Counted from the stretch's first letter, positions 16,229-25,529 are shown. The stretch: 64,000 nt of DNA from Actinomadura hallensis (GCF_006716765.1 NZ_VFPO01000001.1:3720001-3784000); one strand, 5' to 3'. Numbers and translations: made by a program. The notes: a model not told the origin generated them from the letters alone.

Positions 16229-17659
16229 ATGGCGATCCCCGAGAGCACGAAGGCCACCTACAAACAGCGATACGAGGAGGCCGACGACGGCCTCCGCTTC
16301 CAGGAGCTCACCTACACCGGGAACTTCGTCGGAATGGAGCCGGTGACGGACGGCATCCTCGGCGACAAGATGATGAAGGCCCGCGCCAAGAGCAAGGTGC
16401 TGGAACGCGTCTCCAAGGAAGACGTCCTGCGCGACGAGTTCACCATCGACGAGCTGAACGACCTCAACAACTACCTGGCGTGGAACATCTGGGACGTGCT
16501 CGTCATGAGGGCCACCGAGGGCGTCTCGGGCATGATCCCCCGCCAGGAGTACGAGATCTTGGCGTTCATGCACGAGTTCTACCGGTGGCCGGAGATCCTG
16601 CGCATGACGACCGACGAGATCGGCGCCCAGGGGGTCATGGACATCGGCGCGTCGGCGCGCCGCGAGATCGGCACGAAGGTCAACTCCGTGCACGACTGGG
16701 CCATCGGCGCGGTCGGGTTCGGCATGGGACGCTGCGGCCTGCTCGCGCTGGAGGCCATCCAGCCCGACGACTACATCGAAGAGTCCAACGAGATCCTCAA
16801 GTTCATGCAGCGCGTCCTGTGGGGCAAGCGGCAGGACGGCTACATCCTCAACTCCCAGGACCGGTACCGCTGCCAGATCCACGAGCCGGACTTCCTGGAG
16901 CAGATCACCGCCCAGATCGAGGACCTGGAGCCGGGCAGCCCGGCCCACGACGCCTTCACCCAGTTCAACGCGGCCGCGGAGCTGCTGTCCTTCCTCGACC
17001 ACTACGACTGCCGGCTCGGGCTGGGCGACACCGGGCCCTACGAACTCCCGGACGGCAGGCTGCTCATCCTGCGCGACCTGTTCGTCAACGAGGAGGTCTT
17101 CCACTGGAGCGACGTCTGCGAGGACGAGAAGCTGCCGCACTGCTACACCCTCGCCCTGACGCTCGACCCCGAGATCATGGGCCTTCAGGAGATCCGGGTC
17201 AACGACATCTCCACGACGTTCACCCGGCCGAAGAACTACATCGGGGCCATCACGGGCGGCGCGGTGTTCGTCCGGGAGAAGTGGAACACCCCGATGGGCG
17301 AGGTCTACCCGGTCAAGATCGACCAACTGGGCGACCACCTCACCCGGGTGCAGAACGCGACCCTGAAGCTCTACGCCAAGACCGCGCGCATGTGCCGGCG
17401 GGACCTGATCTGGAACGGTCAGTACGTCTACTACATCGACATGATCCTGCCCCACCTGCGGGTCGCCGGCACTTACGAGAAGGCGTGCCGGGACTACGAC
17501 TTCTGGGAGATCGACCAGCGGGTCGCCAACTACTACTACGAGATCACCAAGCGCGGGTTCGCCCAGGAGACGGTGCCGAGCAAGATCTTCTCGGGCTCCG
17601 GGTACCTGCCGTTCTCGGACGGCGCCGACCGCCGCCGGTCGAAGTATCGCTGGCTGTGA
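16229..17659 (+). CDS. Unrecognised 476-residue protein of the dikinase-like operon
   Basis: I do not recognise this family. The protein is soluble (no signal peptide or clear membrane helix), rich in acidic and aromatic residues, and strikingly less Ala/Gly-biased than its neighbours, which suggests a constrained, conserved enzyme or binding subunit. Notable blocks are NNYLAWNIWDVLVMRATEG, MHEFYRWPEILRM, HDWAIGAVGFGMGRCGLL, FVNEEVFHWSDVCEDEKLPH and RRDLIWNGQYVYYIDMILPH, with several His, Cys and Asp/Glu that could bind metal. It sits between the swivel protein and the 206-residue protein. A substrate-binding subunit of a phosphotransfer complex is a guess from context only. Confidence 0.7.
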   Translation: MAIPESTKATYKQRYEEADDGLRFQELTYTGNFVGMEPVTDGILGDKMMKARAKSKVLERVSKEDVLRDEFTIDELNDLNNYLAWNIWDVLVMRATEGVSGMIPRQEYEILAFMHEFYRWPEILRMTTDEIGAQGVMDIGASARREIGTKVNSVHDWAIGAVGFGMGRCGLLALEAIQPDDYIEESNEILKFMQRVLWGKRQDGYILNSQDRYRCQIHEPDFLEQITAQIEDLEPGSPAHDAFTQFNAAAELLSFLDHYDCRLGLGDTGPYELPDGRLLILRDLFVNEEVFHWSDVCEDEKLPHCYTLALTLDPEIMGLQEIRVNDISTTFTRPKNYIGAITGGAVFVREKWNTPMGEVYPVKIDQLGDHLTRVQNATLKLYAKTARMCRRDLIWNGQYVYYIDMILPHLRVAGTYEKACRDYDFWEIDQRVANYYYEITKRGFAQETVPSKIFSGSGYLPFSDGADRRRSKYRWL

Positions 17660-17747
17660 GGACGCCGGGCGGCCCCGGCCGCCCGCGTTTCGGCCCGGGT
17701 GCGCGGCCCGCCCGCGCGCCCGGGCCCGCGAGGAGTAGGACACGTTC

Positions 17748-18368
17748 ATGACCGCGATCGTGCTCGACAAGCTTGAATACGACGTCCTCAACGCCGTCAC
17801 CCTCAAGAAGATGGCTTCCGCCCCCGTGGTCGCGCAGGTGTGCGGGGCCGAGATCTCACAGGTCGAGGCCGTGCTCTCGGCTCTCGCCGAGCAAGGGCTG
17901 GTCGCTCTGATCGAAGGGGCCGCGCTGCCGGGCGACGACGCCGAGCCGACCTTGGCCCGGGCAGCGGCGCACCATTACGCCGCCGTCCGTGAGGACCACG
18001 AGATCGCCTCGCTCGTCGACCGCTTCGAAGCGACCAACACCCGGTTCCTGCAGACCATGTCGTCCTGGCAGCAGGTCGACGTCGGCGGCCGCAAGGTCGC
18101 CAACGACCATTCCGACTCCGCCTACGACGACAAGGTGATCAGCAGGCTGGGTCGGCTGGTCCGGGCGCTCGATCCCCTGCTGGACGCCCTCGCCGGGCAC
18201 GACGGCCGATTCGCCGCGTACCGCCGGCGCTTCGAGACCGCGACGGAGCTCATCGACAGAGGCGAGCACCAGCTGGTGTCGTCGCCCACGGAGGATTCGG
18301 TGCACAACATCTGGTTCGAGTTCCACGAGGACCTGCTTCGGACCCTCGGCCGGAAGAGGGCCGTGTGA
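17748..18368 (+). CDS. Winged-helix/helical protein of the dikinase-like operon
   Basis: A 206-residue protein from ATG 17748 with GAGGAG upstream. Residues about 8-58 look like a winged helix (LNAVTLKKMASAPVVAQVCG, VEAVLSALAEQGLVALIEG), followed by an all-helical half ending VHNIWFEFHEDLLRTLGR. That ending resembles a segment I associate with PPDK-related actinobacterial proteins. Its stop overlaps the GTG of the dikinase homologue (GTGA at 18365), so equal amounts are expected. It could be a small structural subunit (compare the small third subunit of phenylphosphate synthase) or a regulator; undecided. Confidence 0.65.
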   Translation: MTAIVLDKLEYDVLNAVTLKKMASAPVVAQVCGAEISQVEAVLSALAEQGLVALIEGAALPGDDAEPTLARAAAHHYAAVREDHEIASLVDRFEATNTRFLQTMSSWQQVDVGGRKVANDHSDSAYDDKVISRLGRLVRALDPLLDALAGHDGRFAAYRRRFETATELIDRGEHQLVSSPTEDSVHNIWFEFHEDLLRTLGRKRAV

Positions 18369-20881
18369 ACGGGTGCGCCGACATGAAGCCGCACACCAGG
18401 TTCACCGTGACCTTCGAGGACGCCGATCCGGGCGACGTGGGCCTGCTCGGCGGCAAGGGCGCCGGCCTGGCGCGCATGTCTCAGCGGGGGCTGCGCGTGC
18501 CCGCCGGTTACGTCATCTCGACCGAGGCGTGCCGCCACTATCTTCGGACAGGGGCGATGCCGGACGGGCTGGCCGACGAGGTGTTCGCGCAGCTGGACGT
18601 GATGGCGAAGCGGTCCGGCAAGACCTTCGGCGGCGGCCCGGTGCCCCTGCTGCTGTCGGTCCGCTCGGGTGCCCCCGTCTCCATGCCGGGGATGATGGAC
18701 ACCATCTTGAACCTCGGGCTCGACCGCGATTCGGCGGTCGCGCTGGCGGAGGCGACGGGTGACACCAGGTTCATGGCCGACCTGGTCGTCCGGTTCCATG
18801 CGATGTACGGCGAGATCGTTCTCGGCGCGTTCGCGGACGTGCTCGACACGGAGGATCTCCTCGCGACGGTCTCCCCGTCCGACGATCCCGGGGCGGCATA
18901 CGACCGGGTCTGGACCGCATGCGCGCGTGCACTGGAGGAGGACGGCGACCAGAGCGTGCCGCAGGATCCGCGGGAGCAGCTGCTGGGAGCTGTGGAGGCG
19001 GTTTTCCGTTCATGGAACACGCGCCGTGCGCGCACCTACCGCGAGTTCCACGGCATTCCGCATGACATGGGCACCGCGGTCGTCGTACAGGCGATGGTGT
19101 TCGGCAATCTGAGCGACGACTCCGGCTCGGGCGTCGTCTTCACCCGCGATCCGGCGACCGGCGAACCCGGTATCTTCGGCGAGTATCTGGCCCGCAGCCA
19201 GGGTGAGGACGTCGTCGCGGGAATCCGCACCCCGCACCCGGTCCGCAAGGCTCTGCCGCCCGCGGTGCTGGCGGAGCTGGAACGGGCCTGCGCCGAGCTG
19301 GAGCGCGAACACGGCGACGTCCTGGACATCGAGTACACGGTGGAGCGGTCGACCCTGTACTTCCTGCAGGTGCGCAGCGCCAAGCGGACACCGGAGGCCG
19401 CGGTGCGGATCGCCGCGGACTTCCTGGCCGAGGGCACGGTCGCGCCGGCCAAGGCGCTCGCCCCGGTCGGCCTCGACCAGGTGCGTCAGGTGCAGCGGCC
19501 GGGCTTCGACGCGGCCGAGCTGGAACGGGCCCGGGCGGAGGGCCGCGTGCTCACCACCGGCATCGGCGCCTGCCCCGGCCAGGTCAGCGGCGTGGTGGTG
19601 CTCGACGCGGACCGGGCCAAGGAACGCGGGGACGCCGGCGAGCCGGTGATCCTGGCGCGTCAGGTGACGAGTCCGGCCGACCTGCACGGGATGATCGCCG
19701 CACGCGGCGTGCTCACCGCCACCGGCGGCTCGACCAGCCACGCGGCCGTGGTCGCGAGGGCCCTCGGGAAGGCGTGCGTGGTCGGTGCCGCCGACATCCG
19801 GGTGGACACCGGGAGCAGGACCCTGGTCATCGGGGAGCGGGTCCTGGCCGAGGGCGAGGAGATCTCGCTCGACGGCGGCTCGGGCGAGGTCTTCACCGGC
19901 GGATTCGCCACCACCGCCCCGGCCGCTGCGAGCGGTGCGCTGTCGTCGCTCCTGTCGGCCGCGCGGCGGGCCGCCGGTTGCGCCGTCTTCAGCCGGGTGA
20001 CGCTTCCCGGGGACGTCGAACCGGCATTGGCGGCCGGGGCGGGTGGCCTGGTGACGGCGGTGGACGACGTCCTCGCCACCTCCGGCCACCTTGACGCGCT
20101 GGTGCGGGAGCTGCTGGAACGCCGTGACGTGGGCTCCGTCCGGCTGGACTTCGTCGCGGACGCGGTGGCGCGGGAGTTCACGCCCCTGCTGGCCGCCGCG
20201 GGGGACGTGGAGGTCGGCGTCCGCGCCATCGACTTCGTTGCGGACGACTCCCGGGAGCACCTCCAGCAGACCGCTCTGACCACTCAGTACCCACAGCTCG
20301 CGGTTCCCCTGGGCCTGCCGGAACTCGTGGAGGCCCAGATCGAGGGACTCGGCAGGGCGATCAGGGATTCGGGGAGCCGTGGCCGGGTCCACCTCGCGCT
20401 GCGGCACGTGTCGGACCCGGCCGAGGCGGCCGCCCTGCGCGCGTTGCGGCCCGACGGGCCCGCGACTCTCTCGGTAGGCGCCTACCTGACCAGTCCCCGC
20501 GCCGTGTACAACTGCGCCGGGATCGCCGCCGAGAGCGACGTCCTCTGGCTGGAGGTGCGCTTCCTGCAGGCGGCGATGTTCGGCATCGCCCCGCGCGAAC
20601 TGCTCACCGCACAGCCGCTCGACGGGTACATGAGGCGGGGCATGCTCGGCACCGACCCCCGCACCGGCGTGGACCCTTCGCTGGACCCCCTGCTGGCGCA
20701 GGTGGCCGCCCAGGCCGCCGACCACCCCGCGTGCCGGCTGGGCATGCGCCTGTCCGGTGCGGTCTCCGAGCAGGTCGTCGCACGCCTGTACGAACTGGGG
20801 GTGCGCCGGTTCGCCGTGGACGCCGACGAGGTCGGTCCCCTGTCCCTGGCTCTCGGGAAGGCGGCGGCGAAGACCGGCTGA
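18365..20881 (+). CDS. Pyruvate phosphate dikinase homologue with degenerate C-terminal barrel
   Basis: An 838-residue protein. The N-terminal ATP-grasp half is well conserved: LLGGKGAGLARM, LLSVRSGAPVSMPGMMDTIL, and GDDSGSGVVFTRDPATGE. The swivel domain keeps TGGSTSHAAVVARALG with the catalytic His at residue 459. The C-terminal third (about 530-838) should be the PEP/pyruvate TIM barrel, but GLCRTE, RYLDPP, GHRGCRL, IEIPRA, GTNDLTQ and the catalytic Cys of the last block are absent (the final block reads VRRFAVDADEV). It can probably autophosphorylate from ATP but is unlikely to make PEP. The phosphate acceptor is presumably another molecule or the swivel protein at 15770 (inference). Confidence 0.85.
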   Translation: MNGCADMKPHTRFTVTFEDADPGDVGLLGGKGAGLARMSQRGLRVPAGYVISTEACRHYLRTGAMPDGLADEVFAQLDVMAKRSGKTFGGGPVPLLLSVRSGAPVSMPGMMDTILNLGLDRDSAVALAEATGDTRFMADLVVRFHAMYGEIVLGAFADVLDTEDLLATVSPSDDPGAAYDRVWTACARALEEDGDQSVPQDPREQLLGAVEAVFRSWNTRRARTYREFHGIPHDMGTAVVVQAMVFGNLSDDSGSGVVFTRDPATGEPGIFGEYLARSQGEDVVAGIRTPHPVRKALPPAVLAELERACAELEREHGDVLDIEYTVERSTLYFLQVRSAKRTPEAAVRIAADFLAEGTVAPAKALAPVGLDQVRQVQRPGFDAAELERARAEGRVLTTGIGACPGQVSGVVVLDADRAKERGDAGEPVILARQVTSPADLHGMIAARGVLTATGGSTSHAAVVARALGKACVVGAADIRVDTGSRTLVIGERVLAEGEEISLDGGSGEVFTGGFATTAPAAASGALSSLLSAARRAAGCAVFSRVTLPGDVEPALAAGAGGLVTAVDDVLATSGHLDALVRELLERRDVGSVRLDFVADAVAREFTPLLAAAGDVEVGVRAIDFVADDSREHLQQTALTTQYPQLAVPLGLPELVEAQIEGLGRAIRDSGSRGRVHLALRHVSDPAEAAALRALRPDGPATLSVGAYLTSPRAVYNCAGIAAESDVLWLEVRFLQAAMFGIAPRELLTAQPLDGYMRRGMLGTDPRTGVDPSLDPLLAQVAAQAADHPACRLGMRLSGAVSEQVVARLYELGVRRFAVDADEVGPLSLALGKAAAKTG

Positions 20882-20931
20882 GGTCGAGCACGGACATCGC
20901 GAGAGCTCACCTCTGTGCGAGGTCCCGCGGG

Positions 20932-23142
20932 TCAGAACGGGTCGCTGGCGGGCTCCGCACCGTCCAGTTGCCCGTTGACCTGCAGAAGCCGCAGCGCGAA
21001 GTCGGCTCTCATGCGATCGTCGTGCCGGTCGAGGTCGAGCCCGGTGAGCCGCTCGATCTGGTCCAGGCGGTACCGGAGCGTCTTGTAGTGGACGAAGAGA
21101 CGCTCGGCTGCCACGCGCTGCAGGCAGTCGGCGTCGAAGAAGGCCCTCAGGGTCCGGATCAGCGCCCCGTTGTTCTCCTTGTCGTAGGCGATGAGCGGCC
21201 CCGTGACCTCCTTTATGAACGTCTGCAGGTCAGGGTCGCTGCCCGAGCCGAGCAGCAGCCGGACGATGCCGAGTTCCTCGTAGAGGAACACGTTCTCACC
21301 GCCCAGCCGGTGCGCGGCCGACAGTGCGATCTTCGCCTGGTTGAAGGCGCTGGGCAGTTCGACCACGTCGTCGTGCGCGCGGCTGACCCCCCAGGTCAGC
21401 CGGAGATCCGGCCACTGCCGGCGCACAGAGGCCGTCAGCCGGCTGACCAGGTCCCGGACCGCGGTGCGGTCGAGATCGGCGACGATCGCGGCGATCGCGT
21501 CTCCGCGGATCGCCGCCAGCACGACCCCTTGCCCCTCCTCGAGGCCGCGCAGCGTGCGCAGGACGTCCCGGCGCACCCGGTCGGTGCGGGAGGTGTCCCA
21601 ACCGTGCCGGGCGGCAAGTTCCTCGACGTTCTCGATCCGCCCGTACACGACGCGCAGTGCTCCGCGCAGAGAGACGTTCATCTGGTTCGCACGGGTCCGC
21701 GCGGCGATGCGGTGTTCGACGGAGCCCTGGAGCAGGTCCCAGAGCACCTGTTCGAGTTCCTCGATGCGCGCACGGCTCGCCGCGCGCTCGCGCAGCAGCG
21801 ACAGGGAGCAGGCCATCGCGACCTGGCCGGAGACGACGTCCATCATCTCCTCCGACTGCTCCCCAGGGATCAGGTAAACGGCTCCGACCTGGTCACCGTC
21901 CGCGTAGATCGGCTGTGTCCACGCGGTCACGCTCTCCCCGTCGGTGAGGTGCAGCTTCCTCCTGCCCGGCTTGGTCCTCGCCGGAACGCAGGCCGGGAAG
22001 CTCGTCATCGCCCTCGTCCCACCGTGGGCGGTGATGAGCGCACCCTCCGGGCCGTAGACGCCGACCTGGCAGTCGAGCTCGGACGCCACCGTACGGGCGA
22101 TGACGGGAAGGCCGCCGCCTTCGAGCACGGCGTTGAGGAGCTCCTGCTGCAGGCCGGAGGACCGCGCGAGAACCGTCACCTGGTGCTCCAACGCGTTCCG
22201 CGCCTCCTTCAGCTGGGCGAGGGCGCAGGTCTGCTGGTCGTTCAACCTGGCGTTGTCGATGGCGATCGTCGCGAGTTCGGCCAGGGCGACCATGCGGCGG
22301 ACGTCCCGGTCGACGAACAGCGAGGGACGCCGCCGCCACACTTCCAGCACGCCGATGAGCTCGCCTTGGAGCCGAAGGGGCACCGCCAGGGCCGACCTGG
22401 TCCCCTCCTTCTTCGCGAGCGTCATGAAGTCGTCGCTGATCGTCGTGTCCGCCAGGTAGTCGTCGACCTTGGCGGGCCGGCCGGTCTGGAAGACCAGCCC
22501 GGCGACGCCCTGTCCGCGGCGCATGCGCAGCCGCGACGTCTCGACGAAGCGGTTTCCGGAGCAGGAGCGCATCCTGACCTCGTCGCCCTCGAGGAGCAGC
22601 ACCCCGCAGATGTCCGCGTCGAGCAGGGAGAGCGTGCGCACGACGATCGACAGCAGGACCTGGTCGAGGTCCCGCACCGTCAGCAGCTGGCCCGCGACCT
22701 CGCGAAGGACGTCGGACTCGTCGGAGGCCTCCTTGGCCCGTTCGAACGCGTCGTCCCGCTCGAACGCCATCGACAGCCAGGCGCACGCGATGCCGAGCAA
22801 GCGCTGCAACGTGGACGCCACCGGCCAGGAGGGCTCCCAGAGCAGGGCGACCCGGCCGGCGACGGCGATGCCGGTGCCGCGGCGGCGACGGAGGTCCAGT
22901 TCGTCGGGCTTCAAGGGAGCGGTGAGCAGATCACCCGCCACGACGGTCCACTCACCGTCCCCGCGCACCATGACCGAGACGGTCGAGCCGACCGCGTCCG
23001 ACGCCGCGATGCTCAGCTGCACGGCCGCCGCCGGACCGGACGTGGCCGGTGTCCCGGTGAGCAACGCCTCCAGGGCACGCCTGCCCGTGAGACCGACGCT
23101 GTGCGGGAGGCCCGGCATGTCGCCCGCAGCGGCCGTCATCAC
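20932..23142 (-). CDS. GAF-PucR/CdaR-type transcriptional regulator
   Basis: A 736-residue cytoplasmic regulator. The middle carries a GAF domain (about 155-310: VLLLEGDEVRMRSC, GQGVAGLVFQTGRPAKV, LAVPLRLQGELIGVLEV), followed by a second sensor-like region and a CdaR-like domain. The C-terminus has the PucR-type helix-turn-helix (FVHYKTLRYRLDQIERLTGL, about 690-715). It is the last gene of the microcompartment operon, 13 bases after the alcohol dehydrogenase, and converges on the dikinase-like operon (50-base gap). It probably senses the substrate and activates the locus (inference). Either of two adjacent ATGs may be the start. Confidence 0.88.
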   Translation of the reverse strand: MMTAAAGDMPGLPHSVGLTGRRALEALLTGTPATSGPAAAVQLSIAASDAVGSTVSVMVRGDGEWTVVAGDLLTAPLKPDELDLRRRRGTGIAVAGRVALLWEPSWPVASTLQRLLGIACAWLSMAFERDDAFERAKEASDESDVLREVAGQLLTVRDLDQVLLSIVVRTLSLLDADICGVLLLEGDEVRMRSCSGNRFVETSRLRMRRGQGVAGLVFQTGRPAKVDDYLADTTISDDFMTLAKKEGTRSALAVPLRLQGELIGVLEVWRRRPSLFVDRDVRRMVALAELATIAIDNARLNDQQTCALAQLKEARNALEHQVTVLARSSGLQQELLNAVLEGGGLPVIARTVASELDCQVGVYGPEGALITAHGGTRAMTSFPACVPARTKPGRRKLHLTDGESVTAWTQPIYADGDQVGAVYLIPGEQSEEMMDVVSGQVAMACSLSLLRERAASRARIEELEQVLWDLLQGSVEHRIAARTRANQMNVSLRGALRVVYGRIENVEELAARHGWDTSRTDRVRRDVLRTLRGLEEGQGVVLAAIRGDAIAAIVADLDRTAVRDLVSRLTASVRRQWPDLRLTWGVSRAHDDVVELPSAFNQAKIALSAAHRLGGENVFLYEELGIVRLLLGSGSDPDLQTFIKEVTGPLIAYDKENNGALIRTLRAFFDADCLQRVAAERLFVHYKTLRYRLDQIERLTGLDLDRHDDRMRADFALRLLQVNGQLDGAEPASDPF

Positions 23143-23155
23143 GCACCTCCCGAGG

Positions 23156-24190
23156 TCAGAAGCGGATGAGTGCCTTCAGCGTACGGCGGCTGGTCATCCG
23201 TTGATAGGCATCTGGGGCGTCCGAAACTGGCACGATCTCGGAGGCGACGACGGTGGGATCGATCGCCCCGGACCGGACGAGGCCGATCAGGTCGTCGGCG
23301 TCGCGCATCAGGTCGCCGATGACGAAGCGCAGGCTCAGTTCGCCGGCGAAGGCCCTGTCGACGGGCAGCGACCAGGAGGATTCGGCGGGGACGCCGACCG
23401 AGACCACCGTCCCCCGCCGCCGGGTCAGGTCATAGGCGGCCTGGAGCCCGGCGGGCGCGCCGACCGCGTCGACGGCCAGGTCGGCCCCGCGGCCCTCGGT
23501 GACGCGGTCGACCGTCTCGCCGGCCTCGTCCGGCGTGACGGCGAGCGCTCCCTCCGCGGCCGCGAGAACGCGCCGGGAGTCCACCGGCTCCACGACGATC
23601 ACCACACCGGCCCCGCATGCCTGCGCCGCCAGGCTGACGAGCTGGCCGACCGGCCCGCCTCCGACGACGGCGACCGTGTCGCCGGGGCGCGGCGCCCCGC
23701 GCCGGATCGCCGCGTAGGCGGTGGCGAGGCCGTCCCCCAAGAACACGGCGGCGTCGGCGCTCACCCCGGCGGGAACCCGCCGCAGGACGGTGTCGGCGTA
23801 AGGCACCCGGACCAGTTCGGCCTGGGCGCCCTGCAAGGGAGCGCCGAACGCGGACCCTGTGCCGAAGAATCTGCGCTCGTCGCATTCCCAATGGTCGCCG
23901 CGGCGGCACCACCAGCATGATCCGCATGCGGTGTAGTCGGCGCCGGCGACGCGGTCACCCGGCCGGTGCCCCCGCACCTGCGCGCCGAGTTCGACGACGT
24001 GACCGACGAACTCGTGCCCGAGGACGAACCCCTCGGGCAGGTGCTCGGGACGGGCGATGGCATGCAGGTCGGTGCCGCAGATCGCCGCCCGCTCCACACG
24101 GACGATCGCGTCGGTCGGTTCCTCCAGCACGGGGTCGGCGACGTCCTCGATTCGCACGCGGCCCTCTCCCGCGAACACCACCGCCTTCAT
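23156..24190 (-). CDS. Zinc-dependent alcohol dehydrogenase
   Basis: A 344-residue medium-chain dehydrogenase started at ATG 24190 after GGGGAGG. Catalytic zinc ligands are visible in AICGTDLHA and GHEFVGHV, the four-Cys structural zinc loop in CGSCWWCRRGDHWEC, and the Rossmann motif VVGGGPVGQLVSLAAQACG. It reduces an aldehyde or oxidises an alcohol with NAD(P). In metabolosomes an alcohol dehydrogenase normally regenerates NAD+ from the aldehyde dehydrogenase reaction; its place in this shell operon, 16 bases after the malate/lactate dehydrogenase gene, supports that role. No clear encapsulation peptide is seen. Confidence 0.9.
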   Translation of the reverse strand: MKAVVFAGEGRVRIEDVADPVLEEPTDAIVRVERAAICGTDLHAIARPEHLPEGFVLGHEFVGHVVELGAQVRGHRPGDRVAGADYTACGSCWWCRRGDHWECDERRFFGTGSAFGAPLQGAQAELVRVPYADTVLRRVPAGVSADAAVFLGDGLATAYAAIRRGAPRPGDTVAVVGGGPVGQLVSLAAQACGAGVVIVVEPVDSRRVLAAAEGALAVTPDEAGETVDRVTEGRGADLAVDAVGAPAGLQAAYDLTRRRGTVVSVGVPAESSWSLPVDRAFAGELSLRFVIGDLMRDADDLIGLVRSGAIDPTVVASEIVPVSDAPDAYQRMTSRRTLKALIRF

Positions 24191-24206
24191 CCGGCCTCCC
24201 CTCCCC

Positions 24207-25529
24207 TCACGCGACCGCCGCGAGAGCGTCGACCCGCTCCCTGATCTCCTTCGCCGCCGCATGGAGGGCGTCGAGTTCGTCCGGTCGCAGGTCGAGTTCG
24301 ACGATCTCCCTGACGCCGCCGCGACCGAGCCGGGCGGGCAGGCCGATGTAGACGTCGCGAAGGCCGTAGCTGCCGTCGGCCAGGACGGTCGCGGGCATCA
24401 CCTCCCCGCTGTCTCGGACCATGGCCAGCACCATCCGCGCCGTCGACGTGCCGGGGGCCATGAACGCGCTCCCGCTCCTGAGCAGCCCGACGACCTCGGC
24501 GCCCGAGGCCCGGGTCCTGTCCACGATCGCGTGCAGGCCGGCGGGGTCGGCGGACTCGCTCAGCGGCCGGCCGCCGGCGGACGCCTGGGACAGCGGGATC
24601 ACCATCGCGTCACCGTGGCTGCCGAGCGCGACGGCCTCGATCCGGTCCGCCCGCGCGAGCCCCTCCAGCGCGGCGAGCGACTTGAAGCGGGCCGTGTCGA
24701 GGACCCCGGCCATTCCGATGACGCGTTCCGGCGGCAGCCCGGAGCTCTTCCAGGCGTGATGGGTCATCTCGTCGAGCGGGTTGGTGACGACGACGATGAC
24801 CGCGCCGGGGGACGTCCGGGCGATCCGCCCGGCGACGTCGCCCACGATCGCCGCGTTCACGCTCACCAGATCCGACCGGCTCATCCCCGGCTGCCGGGCC
24901 TTCCCCGCGGTGATGACCGCGTAGTCGGCCGGGCCGGCCTCCTCGACCGTGCCCACGCCGCGGATCCGCGTGGTGAATCCGCCCAGCGCGGCGGTGTGCG
25001 TCAGATCCAGCGCGATTCCGGCCGCACGCCCCTCGTCGACGTCGACCAGGACGATTTCGGCGAAGACGTCGGCGTCCGCGAGGCGCAGCGCCGTGATCAT
25101 CCCCACGTGGCCGGCTCCCACCACCACCGCGCGTCCGGTGGCTCCGCCGGAACGCCCCGGGACCGTCCCGGGCAGCGGGGCGCCACGCCGATACAGCGCC
25201 CCGGACGGCGGCCGGACCGGGGGCGGAGGCGCCTCGGTCCCCGGAGCCCTCGCCGGTCCCGAGGCGGTCGACGATCCCGGGCGCCGGTGCGGAGCCGACG
25301 GGGTGACCTCGACGCGCCGCGCCGCGGAGTCGCGCGGGACCGCCGCCCTCACCGCCGGGGAACCCTCCGCCGGTGCGGCCGCGGGACCCGGTGGCGAGGC
25401 GGCGATCTCGACGCCGAGTTCCCGCGCGCGTTCCCGCGCCAGCGGGGTGACGAGATCGTCCGGCCCCACCCGAAGCGTCGCCCCCTCATCGGCCGCGGCG
25501 TCGACGTCGGCGGCGCCCCAGACCCTCAT
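24207..25529 (-). CDS. Malate/lactate dehydrogenase with extra N-terminal segment
   Basis: A 440-residue protein. Residues 133-440 are an LDH/MDH: the GAGHVGMITALRL Rossmann loop, D278 and R281 (GVLDTARF) and the catalytic H305 (ALGSHGDAM). The substrate-specificity position is Arg (AGKARQPGMSR, R212), as in malate dehydrogenases, so a 2-keto dicarboxylate or a similar acidic substrate is expected. Residues 1-45 hold a separate motif, DDLVTPLARERARELGVEI, of a kind seen at the N-terminus of some metabolosome proteins, joined by a long Pro/Ala linker (46-130). The tail probably targets the enzyme to the shell (inference). The gene starts in the stop of the BMC-T gene's coupled unit (4-base overlap at 25526). 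Confidence 0.85.
   Translation of the reverse strand: MRVWGAADVDAAADEGATLRVGPDDLVTPLARERARELGVEIAASPPGPAAAPAEGSPAVRAAVPRDSAARRVEVTPSAPHRRPGSSTASGPARAPGTEAPPPPVRPPSGALYRRGAPLPGTVPGRSGGATGRAVVVGAGHVGMITALRLADADVFAEIVLVDVDEGRAAGIALDLTHTAALGGFTTRIRGVGTVEEAGPADYAVITAGKARQPGMSRSDLVSVNAAIVGDVAGRIARTSPGAVIVVVTNPLDEMTHHAWKSSGLPPERVIGMAGVLDTARFKSLAALEGLARADRIEAVALGSHGDAMVIPLSQASAGGRPLSESADPAGLHAIVDRTRASGAEVVGLLRSGSAFMAPGTSTARMVLAMVRDSGEVMPATVLADGSYGLRDVYIGLPARLGRGGVREIVELDLRPDELDALHAAAKEIRERVDALAAVA

Noticed and set aside
18365..20881. Ordinary pyruvate phosphate dikinase for gluconeogenesis
   Set aside because: The C-terminal barrel lacks the PEP/pyruvate and catalytic Cys motifs, and the operon context is not central metabolism.
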